From: Acidobacteriota bacterium
Lineage (GTDB): Bacteria; Acidobacteriota; Terriglobia; Terriglobales; Acidobacteriaceae
Reading direction: 5' to 3'
Assembly (NCBI GenBank): GCA_021781495.1
Contig: JAJXWS010000007.1
Coordinates: 1 to 60,784 of the forward strand
Length of the DNA stretch: 60,784 bases
This document shows positions 16,444 through 23,765 of this stretch, in pieces; the first letter of the stretch is position 1, and every line of letters begins with the position of its first letter. Position numbers and translations under genes: made by a program. The notes beneath the pieces were generated by a model. The model saw only the letters and a list, made by a program, of their open reading frames with translations, was not told where the DNA came from and searched no databases.

Positions 16444-17877
16444 CTACTCGCGTGCGCGCTTGCGAATCTCGATGTTCAGCCGCTTGATCTTCTGGTTCAG
16501 TGTGGAGAGCGGAATGCGAAACTGCTCGGCCGCATCCGTCTGGTTCCAGTTGCAGCGCTCCAGCTTTTCCACGATGATGCGCCGCTCGATGTCCTCCAGA
16601 ATGTCAAAGAGCGAGGCGTTCGGATTGTGCTCCAGCAGCGCGTCCTGAAAGCTGCGCCCAGTGATATGTCCCGGCAGCAGGTCCGATCCGATAACCGGCC
16701 CGGACGACAGCACCACGCCGCGCTCGATGCAGTTCTCCAGTTCGCGCACGTTGCCCGGCCACTCGTAATCCATCAGCGCCCGCATGGCGTCCGGCGAGAG
16801 CTTGCGCGGTGCAAGTCCGTTCTCGTTGGCGTACAGGTCCAGAAAGTGCTGCGCCAGCAGCGGAATGTCTTCGCGGCGCGCGCGCAGCGGCGGCAGGTCC
16901 ACGGTAATCACGTTCAGCCGGTAGAACAGGTCCTCGCGGAAGCGGCCCTCGCGCACGGCCTGTCGCAGGTCCACATTGGTAGCGGCCAGAATGCGCACGT
17001 CTACCTGTATCTCCTGGATGCCGCCCAGGTGCATGAAGCGCCGGTCCTGCAGCACGCGCAGAATCTTGGCCTGCGTGTCCATGCCCATGGTGGCAATCTC
17101 GTCCAGGAACAGCGTGCCGCCGTTGGCCACCTCAAACAGGCCTTTCTTTGAGGCGATGGCCGACGTGAACGCGCCCTTCACGTGCCCGAACAGCGTGGAC
17201 TCCAGCAGCTCCGACGGCATGGCGCCCGTGTTGATGGGCACAAACGGCTTGTCGCGCCGTGGCGAGTTGGCATGGATCGCCTTCGCGATGACCTCTTTGC
17301 CCGTGCCGCTCTCGCCCTGGATCAGCACCGTGGAACGGCTGGGCGCCACCTGCGCCACCAGGTCGAAGACGCGCAGCATCAGCTCGCTCTTGCCCACAAT
17401 GTTGCTGAAGTTGTAGCGCTGCTTCAGCGTGCGCTTCAGCTGCAGGTTCTCTTCTTCCGCGCGGTGGCGGGCCACGGCGGAGCGAATGTCCGCCATCAGC
17501 TTTTCGTTGTCCCACGGCTTCTGGACAAAATTCTCGGCGCCGGCGCGAATCGCCTCTACTACGTTGTCCACCGTGCCGTAGGCCGTGATCATGATGACCG
17601 GCGTCTCCGGCTGCCGCTCCTTGATCTGCGGCAGCAGCTCCAGTCCGCTCTGGCCGGGCAGTGCCAGGTCCAGCAGCACCAGGTCAAAGCTATCCTGCTC
17701 CAGCGTGCGCAGCCCCTGTTCTCCGTCAATCGCCATCCTCACGGAGTAGCCTTCCAGCGTGAGCAGCACCTCCAGAGACTCGCGGATGCCCGCCTCGTCG
17801 TCAATGACGAGTATGGTCGCGCCGGCCGTGCCGTTCGCGGGCGATGTGTAACTCAACTGCTGGTCAACTTCAGGCAT
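16444..17877 (-). CDS. NtrC-family sigma-54-dependent response regulator
   Basis: A 477-residue regulator. Receiver domain (about 20-135) has the acidic pair D26-D27, phosphoacceptor D70 in LLDLALPG, T98 and K120. The AAA+ sigma-54-interaction domain has Walker A GESGTGKE (188-195), Walker B TLFLDE (255-260) and arginine-finger region FREDLFYRLNV. A C-terminal Fis-type helix-turn-helix follows (about 430-470, DAAEQFRIPLSTLNQKIKRL). The sigma-54-contact loop reads GAFTSA (235-240) instead of the canonical GAFTGA. Its start overlaps the end of the kinase gene by eight bases, so the two are translationally coupled. The kinase is the obvious partner. Confidence 0.93.
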   Translation of the reverse strand: MPEVDQQLSYTSPANGTAGATILVIDDEAGIRESLEVLLTLEGYSVRMAIDGEQGLRTLEQDSFDLVLLDLALPGQSGLELLPQIKERQPETPVIMITAYGTVDNVVEAIRAGAENFVQKPWDNEKLMADIRSAVARHRAEEENLQLKRTLKQRYNFSNIVGKSELMLRVFDLVAQVAPSRSTVLIQGESGTGKEVIAKAIHANSPRRDKPFVPINTGAMPSELLESTLFGHVKGAFTSAIASKKGLFEVANGGTLFLDEIATMGMDTQAKILRVLQDRRFMHLGGIQEIQVDVRILAATNVDLRQAVREGRFREDLFYRLNVITVDLPPLRARREDIPLLAQHFLDLYANENGLAPRKLSPDAMRALMDYEWPGNVRELENCIERGVVLSSGPVIGSDLLPGHITGRSFQDALLEHNPNASLFDILEDIERRIIVEKLERCNWNQTDAAEQFRIPLSTLNQKIKRLNIEIRKRARE

Positions 17878-20731
17878 GGACGGATTTCCTCAGCATGGGG
17901 AACTCAAGATGAAACGTTGTGCCGGCGCCAACAGCACTTTCCACCTGAATGTTGCCGGCGTGCTCCTGAATAATGCCGTAGGAAACGGCAAGTCCCAATC
18001 CCGTGCCGCGTCTCTCGCCCGGCTTCGGCATCGTCTTGGTGGTAAAGAACGGATCGTAGATGCGCTTCAGGTGCTCCGGTGCAATGCCGGAGCCGGAGTC
18101 GGAGACCATCGCCTCCACGTGCCCGTTGTACAGCGTCGACACGCGCAGCCGGCCGCCGCCCGGCATGGCGTCCTTGGCGTTCAGCAGCAGGTTCAGGAAC
18201 ACCTGTTGCAGCTTGCCCGGATTGCCGTTAATCGACGGCAGATCCTGCGCCAGCTCCATGTCCACATCAATCTGCGCGGTCTTGAACTGGTGCTCCAGCA
18301 GCGACAGCGTATCGCGAATCACCTGGTTCAGATTCGTCTCGCGGAACTCGGTTGTGGACGTGCGCGAGAAGTTCAGCAGGCCGTTCGCAATCTCAGACGC
18401 GCGAAAGCTCTGCTGCGTGATCTTTTCCAGCACCGGCCCCAGCCGCTGGTCGCCGCGCATCTGTTTTGAGAGCATCTGCGCATACGACGAGATCACCGCC
18501 AGCGGCGTGTTGATCTCATGCGCCACGCCCGCCGCCAGCAGGCCAATCGAGCTCAGCTTGTCCGCCTGTGCCAGTTGCGCCTCCAGCGAGACGCGCTCGG
18601 TAATGTCATCCACCAGCACAATGCGGCCCACGGCCACAAAATCGCGCGACAACAGCGGCGCAATCGCAATGTTGGCCGTGCGCTGCTCGCCGGCATGGCT
18701 CAGCAGCGGGAACTTGTACAGGTTGTGGACGCCCGGCTCGTTCCGCGCCGCGTTCAGGGCCTCCACAAACTCCGGCGGAAAGATGCTCGACACCGGCTGG
18801 CCAATCACCTCGGCGCGGCTCAGCGCGTACATCGCCTCCATCTGCGCGTTCCAGCTCTCGATGCGGTCGTCCAGATCCAGCGCCAGGATGCCCACGTTGA
18901 TGGACTCGACAATGTTCTCGTTGAACTCCTTCAGCCGCTCAAACTCGCTGATCTTCTCTTCCAGCCGCGCATACAGGCTCGCGTTCTGCAGCGCGATGCC
19001 GATGTAGCTGGCCAGCGACTCCAACAACTCCACGTCCTCGCTGGAGAGAAAATCCCCGCCCAGCGTGCGGCCCAGGCCAATCACGGCAATGGTGCGCGCC
19101 CGTGCGCCGTCCTGCACGCGGCAGGGCAGGTAGTAGTTCAGGTCCAGCAGCGCCGCCGTCCGCTGCTCCTCCTCCGGCAGATGCAGCGCCTGCTGCGCAT
19201 TCTCCAGGAAGATGTGCGTATGGTCGGCCGTGCGGTCAAAGTCCAGGAAGCCCAGCGCCAATGTGTTCTGCGCCGCAATCGCCTCCGGCGCCATGCCGTG
19301 CGAGGCCGCCAGCCGCAGCGTGCCCGGCTCCCGCGCCAGGAACACCGCCACCCGCGCCACCAGCAGCGTGCCCGGCAGCTGCTCCACAATCGAGTTCAGC
19401 AGCGCCTTCAGGTCCGTCTCATTGCTCAGCCCGCGGCCAAACTCCACCAGCGCCTTGCGGTAGTCATAGCGATGCCGGTCAAACAGCCGGTCCACCCATC
19501 CCTGAATCCTGCGCTTCAGCGGATCAAAGATGGCCGCCGTCACCAGGATGGCGATCACCAGCGCCCACTCGCGCATCGCCTCCGGCATGCCGTTGTGCAC
19601 AATCTCGGCAATGCCCGCGATGATGCCGAAGTAGCCGCCCAGCAGCAGGCCCGTGGCCAGCGTATACGCCACGCCGCGCTTGAAGATCAGGTCCGTATCC
19701 ATCAGCCGGTAGCGCACAATCGCCCAGCTGAAGGTCAGCGGCAGAAACACCAGCGACAGCCCCGCCAGCTTGGTCAGCAGGCTGGGCATGCGCACGTCAA
19801 ACAGGAAGGGAATCGCGTACAGCAGCGTGAACGGCAGCACCGCCAGCAGCGCACCGCGCGTCAGCCACTTCAGCTGCTGCCGCAGCAGCGGCGTGTCTGC
19901 CCGGCGATAGCTGTGCAGGAACAGGACCGCCGACAGCACATAAAACGCCGCGTCGTAGGCCGTGCCCGCCTGGTCCAGCCGGTGCTTCAGCAGCCCCGTG
20001 GCCTCCCACTGCGTAATGGCCATCAGCCACAGGCCAAACAGCGCGGCGCCCGGCGCATACACCAGCGGCAGCAGCCAGCGCCGCCGGATATTCTTCAACC
20101 GCTCCTCGGGGAAACTCAGTGCAAAGTGCAGAAACAGCGCCGGTTGCAGCGCCTCTGCCAGCACATTGCCCCAGAAGACCACCTTGTCCAGCGCGTCCCA
20201 CTCGCCTGTATACTTCAGCGCGTTCAGCGCAAACGAGACCAGGCAGAACAGGAAGAAGTGCGTGGCCCGCGGCGCTCCCCAGCGGCGAAACAGCACATAC
20301 AGGCCAATCGCCAGATAGATCAGCCCAATCAGCCGCAGCGCCTGCTGCAGGCTCCGGTCCGGCGGCACCGGAATCACCACCACCGGCGTGTCCAGCTTAA
20401 TTCCGTCGCGCGTGATGCCGTAGTTGGCCTTGCCGTAGACTCCGGTGCGATACAGCTCACGCTCCAGGTCAGAGAGATGCTGAATGGCCCCGTCGTTGAC
20501 CCCGGTGAGCAGGTCGCCCACCTGGATGCCCGCCCGCTGGCCGGGGCTCTCTGGCAGCACCTTCTCGGCCACCAGTCCGCTTCCTGTCCGGGCCTCGCTC
20601 CACCACACCCCGTCGTCGGGCTGCTGAAAAGCGCTCTCCTGCCGGAAGTTCCACACCGCCAATAGCACCAGTCCGACCGTGGCCACGGCCAGCAGCGTCG
20701 CCTGAAAGCGGTTGAAAAGACTCGTCTCCAT
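17870..20731 (-). CDS. PDZ-membrane-GAF-PAS sensor histidine kinase
   Basis: A 953-residue sensor kinase. In order: N-terminal TM (about 10-27); PDZ-like domain (about 45-125, VLPESPGQRAGIQVGD); a multi-span membrane region (about 130-400); GAF domain (about 425-590); PAS domain (about 605-720, GILALDLDDRIESWN); HisKA with phosphoacceptor H738 in GVAHEINTP; and HATPase with N-box LLLNAKDAMPGGG, G1 DSGSGI and G2 GTGLGLAVS. A PDZ domain ahead of the membrane spans suggests it senses C-terminal peptides or misfolded envelope protein (inference). It is the first gene of a two-gene operon with the NtrC-type regulator, and a sigma-54 promoter match lies about 30 bases upstream. Confidence 0.92.
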   Translation of the reverse strand: METSLFNRFQATLLAVATVGLVLLAVWNFRQESAFQQPDDGVWWSEARTGSGLVAEKVLPESPGQRAGIQVGDLLTGVNDGAIQHLSDLERELYRTGVYGKANYGITRDGIKLDTPVVVIPVPPDRSLQQALRLIGLIYLAIGLYVLFRRWGAPRATHFFLFCLVSFALNALKYTGEWDALDKVVFWGNVLAEALQPALFLHFALSFPEERLKNIRRRWLLPLVYAPGAALFGLWLMAITQWEATGLLKHRLDQAGTAYDAAFYVLSAVLFLHSYRRADTPLLRQQLKWLTRGALLAVLPFTLLYAIPFLFDVRMPSLLTKLAGLSLVFLPLTFSWAIVRYRLMDTDLIFKRGVAYTLATGLLLGGYFGIIAGIAEIVHNGMPEAMREWALVIAILVTAAIFDPLKRRIQGWVDRLFDRHRYDYRKALVEFGRGLSNETDLKALLNSIVEQLPGTLLVARVAVFLAREPGTLRLAASHGMAPEAIAAQNTLALGFLDFDRTADHTHIFLENAQQALHLPEEEQRTAALLDLNYYLPCRVQDGARARTIAVIGLGRTLGGDFLSSEDVELLESLASYIGIALQNASLYARLEEKISEFERLKEFNENIVESINVGILALDLDDRIESWNAQMEAMYALSRAEVIGQPVSSIFPPEFVEALNAARNEPGVHNLYKFPLLSHAGEQRTANIAIAPLLSRDFVAVGRIVLVDDITERVSLEAQLAQADKLSSIGLLAAGVAHEINTPLAVISSYAQMLSKQMRGDQRLGPVLEKITQQSFRASEIANGLLNFSRTSTTEFRETNLNQVIRDTLSLLEHQFKTAQIDVDMELAQDLPSINGNPGKLQQVFLNLLLNAKDAMPGGGRLRVSTLYNGHVEAMVSDSGSGIAPEHLKRIYDPFFTTKTMPKPGERRGTGLGLAVSYGIIQEHAGNIQVESAVGAGTTFHLEFPMLRKSVHA

Positions 20732-20761
20732 CGGAGAGCACCCTACACCATTGAATCGCTT

Positions 20762-20777
20762 TGCACGTCAGTTGCCA
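20762..20777 (-). promoter_or_regulatory. Sigma-54 (-24/-12) promoter candidate for kinase operon
   Basis: On the minus strand the sequence is TGGCAACTGACGTGCA. Against TGGCAC-N5-TTGCA it matches nine of eleven fixed positions, with the essential GG and GC exactly ten bases apart. The predicted start of transcription would be near 20752, about 20 bases before the kinase ATG. A CCAGA/TCTGG inverted repeat at 20889-20908, about 140 bases further upstream, is a possible activator site. Confidence 0.6.
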
Positions 20778-21047
20778 TGCGGGGGAATGTCTTGCTTTTT
20801 CTTTTTTGGTCCAGGCAATTGTCCGGGGATCAACAACATACAGACGCGTTCAAAAGCAAAGCGTTAACCGGAAGTGAGCCAGAGCACACCAGAAATGCAG
20901 AAATCTGGAATCGACCTACATAAAATCAAATAGGCCTACGGAATTCAGTAAACATCCCTGGCCTGCATTTTGCTGTGCACGTAACTCATTGTACTCTCAT
21001 CAGTCCTACGCATTTCGCGGATTTTTGTTCCCGTCCGCGAGGCCGGC
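20778..21047. other. Gap between araD and the kinase operon
   Basis: Comparatively AT-rich DNA with no open frame I can support. It should hold the upstream control region of the kinase operon (inverted repeat at 20889-20908) and the 3' end of the araD transcript; no terminator hairpin with a T-run is obvious for araD. Confidence 0.5.
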
Positions 21048-21752
21048 CTACTGCTGCCCGTAGGTCGCCTTGGGTCCGTGCTTCCGCTGGTAGTGGTGCT
21101 CGCCCACGTAGGCCGGAATCCCTGTCACCGCCGGGTTCAGCAGCGTGCTGCGGAAGGCCAGCCGCGCCACGTACTCCAGCACGTCGGCGTGCTCCACGGC
21201 GTCCATGGCCGATTTGCCCCAGGCAAACGGCGCGTGACCCGCCACCAGAACGCCCGGCACGGCCACCGGGTCCAGACCCTCGGCCCGGAAGCGCCGCACG
21301 ATCACCGCGCCGGTGTTCCGCACGTAGGCCTCGGCCACCTCCTCGGCGGTCAGCGCCTCGGTTACCGGCACCGGTCCGTGAAAGTAGTCGGCGTGGGTGG
21401 TGCCCAGGCAGGGAATTGGCCGGCAGGCCTGCGCCCAGGAGGTGGCAAACTCCGAGTGCGTGTGCACAATGCCGCCAATCTGCGGAAACTCCCGGTAGAG
21501 CAGCGTGTGCGTATCCAGGTCGCTCGACGGCCGCAGCTTGCCCTCCACAATCTTGCCGTTCAGGTCCGTCACCACCAGGTCGGCGGGCGACAGGGTGGCA
21601 TAGTCCACACCACTCGGCTTGATCACCATCAGTGGCTCGGGGCCGGAGCGGTCAATGCCGCTGGCGTTGCCAAAGGTGTGCGGAGCCAGCCCGCGGCGGG
21701 CGATTTCGCGGTTGGCGTTCAGAACCTGTTCACGGAGGGCTTCAAGCAGCAT
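21048..21752 (-). CDS. araD: L-ribulose-5-phosphate 4-epimerase
   Basis: Class II aldolase-fold, metal-dependent epimerase interconverting L-ribulose-5-phosphate and D-xylulose-5-phosphate, the last step of L-arabinose use. The 234-residue protein has the phosphate-binding GNASGID and KPSGVDY segments, the metal ligands D78 (RPSSD), H97 and H99 (HTHS) and a third histidine in GHAPFAWG, and the C-terminal YGQ typical of AraD. AAGGA lies eight bases before ATG. No araA or araB is adjacent, so it is a single-gene unit with its own putative operator. Confidence 0.93.
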   Translation of the reverse strand: MLLEALREQVLNANREIARRGLAPHTFGNASGIDRSGPEPLMVIKPSGVDYATLSPADLVVTDLNGKIVEGKLRPSSDLDTHTLLYREFPQIGGIVHTHSEFATSWAQACRPIPCLGTTHADYFHGPVPVTEALTAEEVAEAYVRNTGAVIVRRFRAEGLDPVAVPGVLVAGHAPFAWGKSAMDAVEHADVLEYVARLAFRSTLLNPAVTGIPAYVGEHHYQRKHGPKATYGQQ

Positions 21753-21803
21753 CGGGATCGTCCTTTTCTCGGGGAGACAGGGCCCGCACGGGCGGGCGCT
21801 CCA

Positions 21804-21817
21804 GGTAAGCGTTTACC
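21804..21817. promoter_or_regulatory. LacI-family-like operator upstream of araD
   Basis: GGTAAGCGTTTACC is a 14-base near-palindrome centred on CG, the symmetry and core typical of LacI/GalR-type operators. It lies 52 bases upstream of the araD start codon, in promoter range. Confidence 0.45.
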
Positions 21818-21972
21818 ACGGTCTAGTGTACCAGCGTCCAAACCACATTTGGCAACGGTCTTTGTGCTCTCGTCCCCGGCATCCTCCGCGCAGGCTCCCA
21901 ACACTCGGCATCGCGCGCAAGAAATCCGCATGCGCTGTAAACTTGCCTCCGCAGCAGGCGTCTACCCAAGTG

Positions 21973-22548
21973 ATGGAAGCCTGCACTGCACTGGAACCGG
22001 CAACGATGGTTACGGCAGAAGAAAATGCCGCGCAGGACTTCGCGAATCTGGTGGCTGCTCATCGTCCGCAGATCTTCCGGTTTCTCCTCGCTTCCACGCG
22101 CGACGCGGATCTGGCCGAAACGCTGACGCAGGAGTGCTTCCTTAAGGCGCATCGGCACTGGGCCGGCTTCCGTGGCGAGTCCAGCGCGCTCACCTGGTTG
22201 ATGCGGATCGCCATCAACCTGCAGAAGGATCACTGGCGCAGCCGGCGGTTGCAGTTCTGGCGGCAGGCCACGACGAACAGTGTCGATCTCGACGAGGCCA
22301 GCCAGTGGCTGCCCAGCGGCGAGACCTCGCAGGAAGACCGCCTGCTGGCACAGGAGCGTGTGGCGCAGGTCTGGAGCGTGGTCAAGGGATTGAGCGAGCG
22401 GCAACGCACGGTGTTTCTGCTGCGCTTTGTGGAAGAGATGGAACTGAGTGAGATTGCCGCCACCACCGGCCTGAGCGAGGGCACCATCAAGGCGCATCTG
22501 TCGCGGGCCGTGGCCAGGGTACGCGGGGAGTTGGGAGGAAAGCGATGA
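21973..22548 (+). CDS. ECF RNA polymerase sigma factor
   Basis: About 191 residues with the two sigma domains of the extracytoplasmic-function class. Sigma2 (about 25-95) includes DLAETLTQECFLKAHRHWAGFRGESSALTWLMRIAINLQKD, and sigma4 (about 130-185) contains LSERQRTVFLLRFVEEMELSEIA then TGLSEGTIKAHLSRA as the helix-turn-helix. The frame is open 118 codons further upstream, but that part is not sigma-like and overlaps araD antisense; ATG 21973 (or ATG 22006) is therefore preferred. The stop overlaps the next gene's start (ATGA). Target promoters unknown; the linked Spy-like gene suggests envelope stress. Confidence 0.9.
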   Translation: MEACTALEPATMVTAEENAAQDFANLVAAHRPQIFRFLLASTRDADLAETLTQECFLKAHRHWAGFRGESSALTWLMRIAINLQKDHWRSRRLQFWRQATTNSVDLDEASQWLPSGETSQEDRLLAQERVAQVWSVVKGLSERQRTVFLLRFVEEMELSEIAATTGLSEGTIKAHLSRAVARVRGELGGKR

Positions 22549-22982
22549 AGGAGACGGGCAAATTCAACGGCACGGCGCACGAGCAGGAGTCCTGGCAGGA
22601 GCTGGACCCCGAGGTGCGGCAGGCGCTCAGCGACTTCAGGAGCAGCGTCCATGCCTGGGGAGACGCCATGCTCAGCCGCCCGCGCAGCGCCCATGCGGCC
22701 GTCGTTGTCCGCAGAACGTGGCGCCTGGCCGCGGGCTGGGCTATGGCCGCCGTGCTGGTTGCCGGCGCCGTCTCCGGCGGAGTCTACGAGCACCATCAGC
22801 GCGTGGAGCAGGCTCGCATCGCCGCCGAGCACGAGGCCGCCCATCAGCGCGAGCTCGCCGCCCAGCGCGCCCAGCAGGAAGAAGAGCTGCTTGCGCGGGT
22901 CGACAGCGCCGTCTCGCGAGAGGTGCCCAGCGCGCTGGAGCCGCTGGCGTCTCTTATGACCGACGACGTCAGCAGCAAATAA
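22545..22982 (+). CDS. Small single-span membrane protein, putative anti-sigma factor
   Basis: A 145-residue protein whose start overlaps the sigma-factor stop by four bases, with GGGAGGAAAG just upstream. About 60 cytosolic residues precede one TM (about 61-80), then a charged coiled-coil-like segment (about 85-130, rich in E, Q, A and R). Position and topology are those of an ECF anti-sigma factor, but the zinc-binding H-x3-C-x2-C motif of the common ZAS type is absent: there is no cysteine in the protein. The role is inferred from context only. Confidence 0.65.
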   Translation: MKETGKFNGTAHEQESWQELDPEVRQALSDFRSSVHAWGDAMLSRPRSAHAAVVVRRTWRLAAGWAMAAVLVAGAVSGGVYEHHQRVEQARIAAEHEAAHQRELAAQRAQQEEELLARVDSAVSREVPSALEPLASLMTDDVSSK

Positions 22983-23033
22983 GGTTTTGTAACAAACGGC
23001 CCTCGATAAGAGGCCGCAGGGAGGAGAGGAACA

Positions 23034-23627
23034 ATGAAGGCAACAATGGCAGTACGGTTGGGATTGATGATCGCGGCCCTTTTTACCGCGGGTACGGCCG
23101 TCGCGCAAGGCCCCGGCATCGGGCCCGGCTTTGGTGACAACCGGCCCCCCATGGAGCGCATGATGGGGCCGCGCGGGCAAAACGTTCGCTGGTGGAACAA
23201 CCCCCAGATGATCGATAAGCTCAAGCTGACAGACGAGCAACGCAAGGCCATGGACGGCATTCTGCTCGAGCATCGCGAAAAGCTCATCGACCTGCACGCA
23301 AACCTGCAGAAGGCCGAGCTGGCCATGGATCCGCTGATCAACGATGACCAGCCGAACGAGGCAAAGATCCTGGCGCAGATTGACAAGGTAGCGCAGGCCC
23401 GCGCCGACCTGGAGAAGGCCAACGCCCGCTTCCTGCTCGCCATTCGCGCCAAACTAACGCCCGACCAGTGGAAGCAGTTGCAGGCCGAGCGGCAGGCCCG
23501 CCGCATGAATCATCCCGGCTGGGGGCAGGGCCGTGGCGGAATGCGCATGATGGCGCCACCCGCTCCGCCTGCGCCGCCCGCGCCTGCGCAGGGCAGTGCC
23601 CCGGCAGCGCCGCCCGCGCAGAACTAG
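23034..23627 (+). CDS. Spy/CpxP-like periplasmic protein
   Basis: A 197-residue exported protein with a clear signal peptide (about 1-24, TAVAQ) and two LTxxQ motifs, LTDEQRKAM (about 64) and LTPDQWKQL (about 142), separated by a helical, charged segment. This is the layout of the Spy/CpxP/heavy-metal-sensor family, in which a cradle-shaped dimer acts as an ATP-independent chaperone or as a signal modulator. The tail is Gly/Met- then Pro/Ala-rich, unlike enterobacterial Spy. A strong GGGAGGAGAGG precedes ATG. Third gene of the sigma/membrane protein/Spy-like group and followed by a terminator. Confidence 0.82.
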   Translation: MKATMAVRLGLMIAALFTAGTAVAQGPGIGPGFGDNRPPMERMMGPRGQNVRWWNNPQMIDKLKLTDEQRKAMDGILLEHREKLIDLHANLQKAELAMDPLINDDQPNEAKILAQIDKVAQARADLEKANARFLLAIRAKLTPDQWKQLQAERQARRMNHPGWGQGRGGMRMMAPPAPPAPPAPAQGSAPAAPPAQN

Positions 23628-23701
23628 CGACGGGCAGCAGAGACGAGATAGCCAACGAGTGTTCTAGGCAGAGAGCAAATGCGGTTGTAGTTCATACCGG
23701 T

Positions 23702-23739
23702 GGCGGCAAGGGGTTTCCCCTCTTGCCGCCGATTTTTTT
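23702..23739 (+). terminator. Rho-independent terminator of the sigma-factor operon
   Basis: GC-rich stem (nine base pairs 23702-23710 with 23722-23730, plus inner GGG/CCC pairs) followed by seven T's at 23733-23739. Confidence 0.9.
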
Positions 23740-23765
23740 GCGCTTTGCCCGTTCCGCCTGGCCGC

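Noticed and set aside
20959..20974. Second sigma-54-like match on the + strand (TGGCCTGCATTTTGCT)
   Set aside because: The GG and GC spacing is right, but there is no + strand gene within 1 kb downstream and it points into the 3' end of araD, so it is probably chance.
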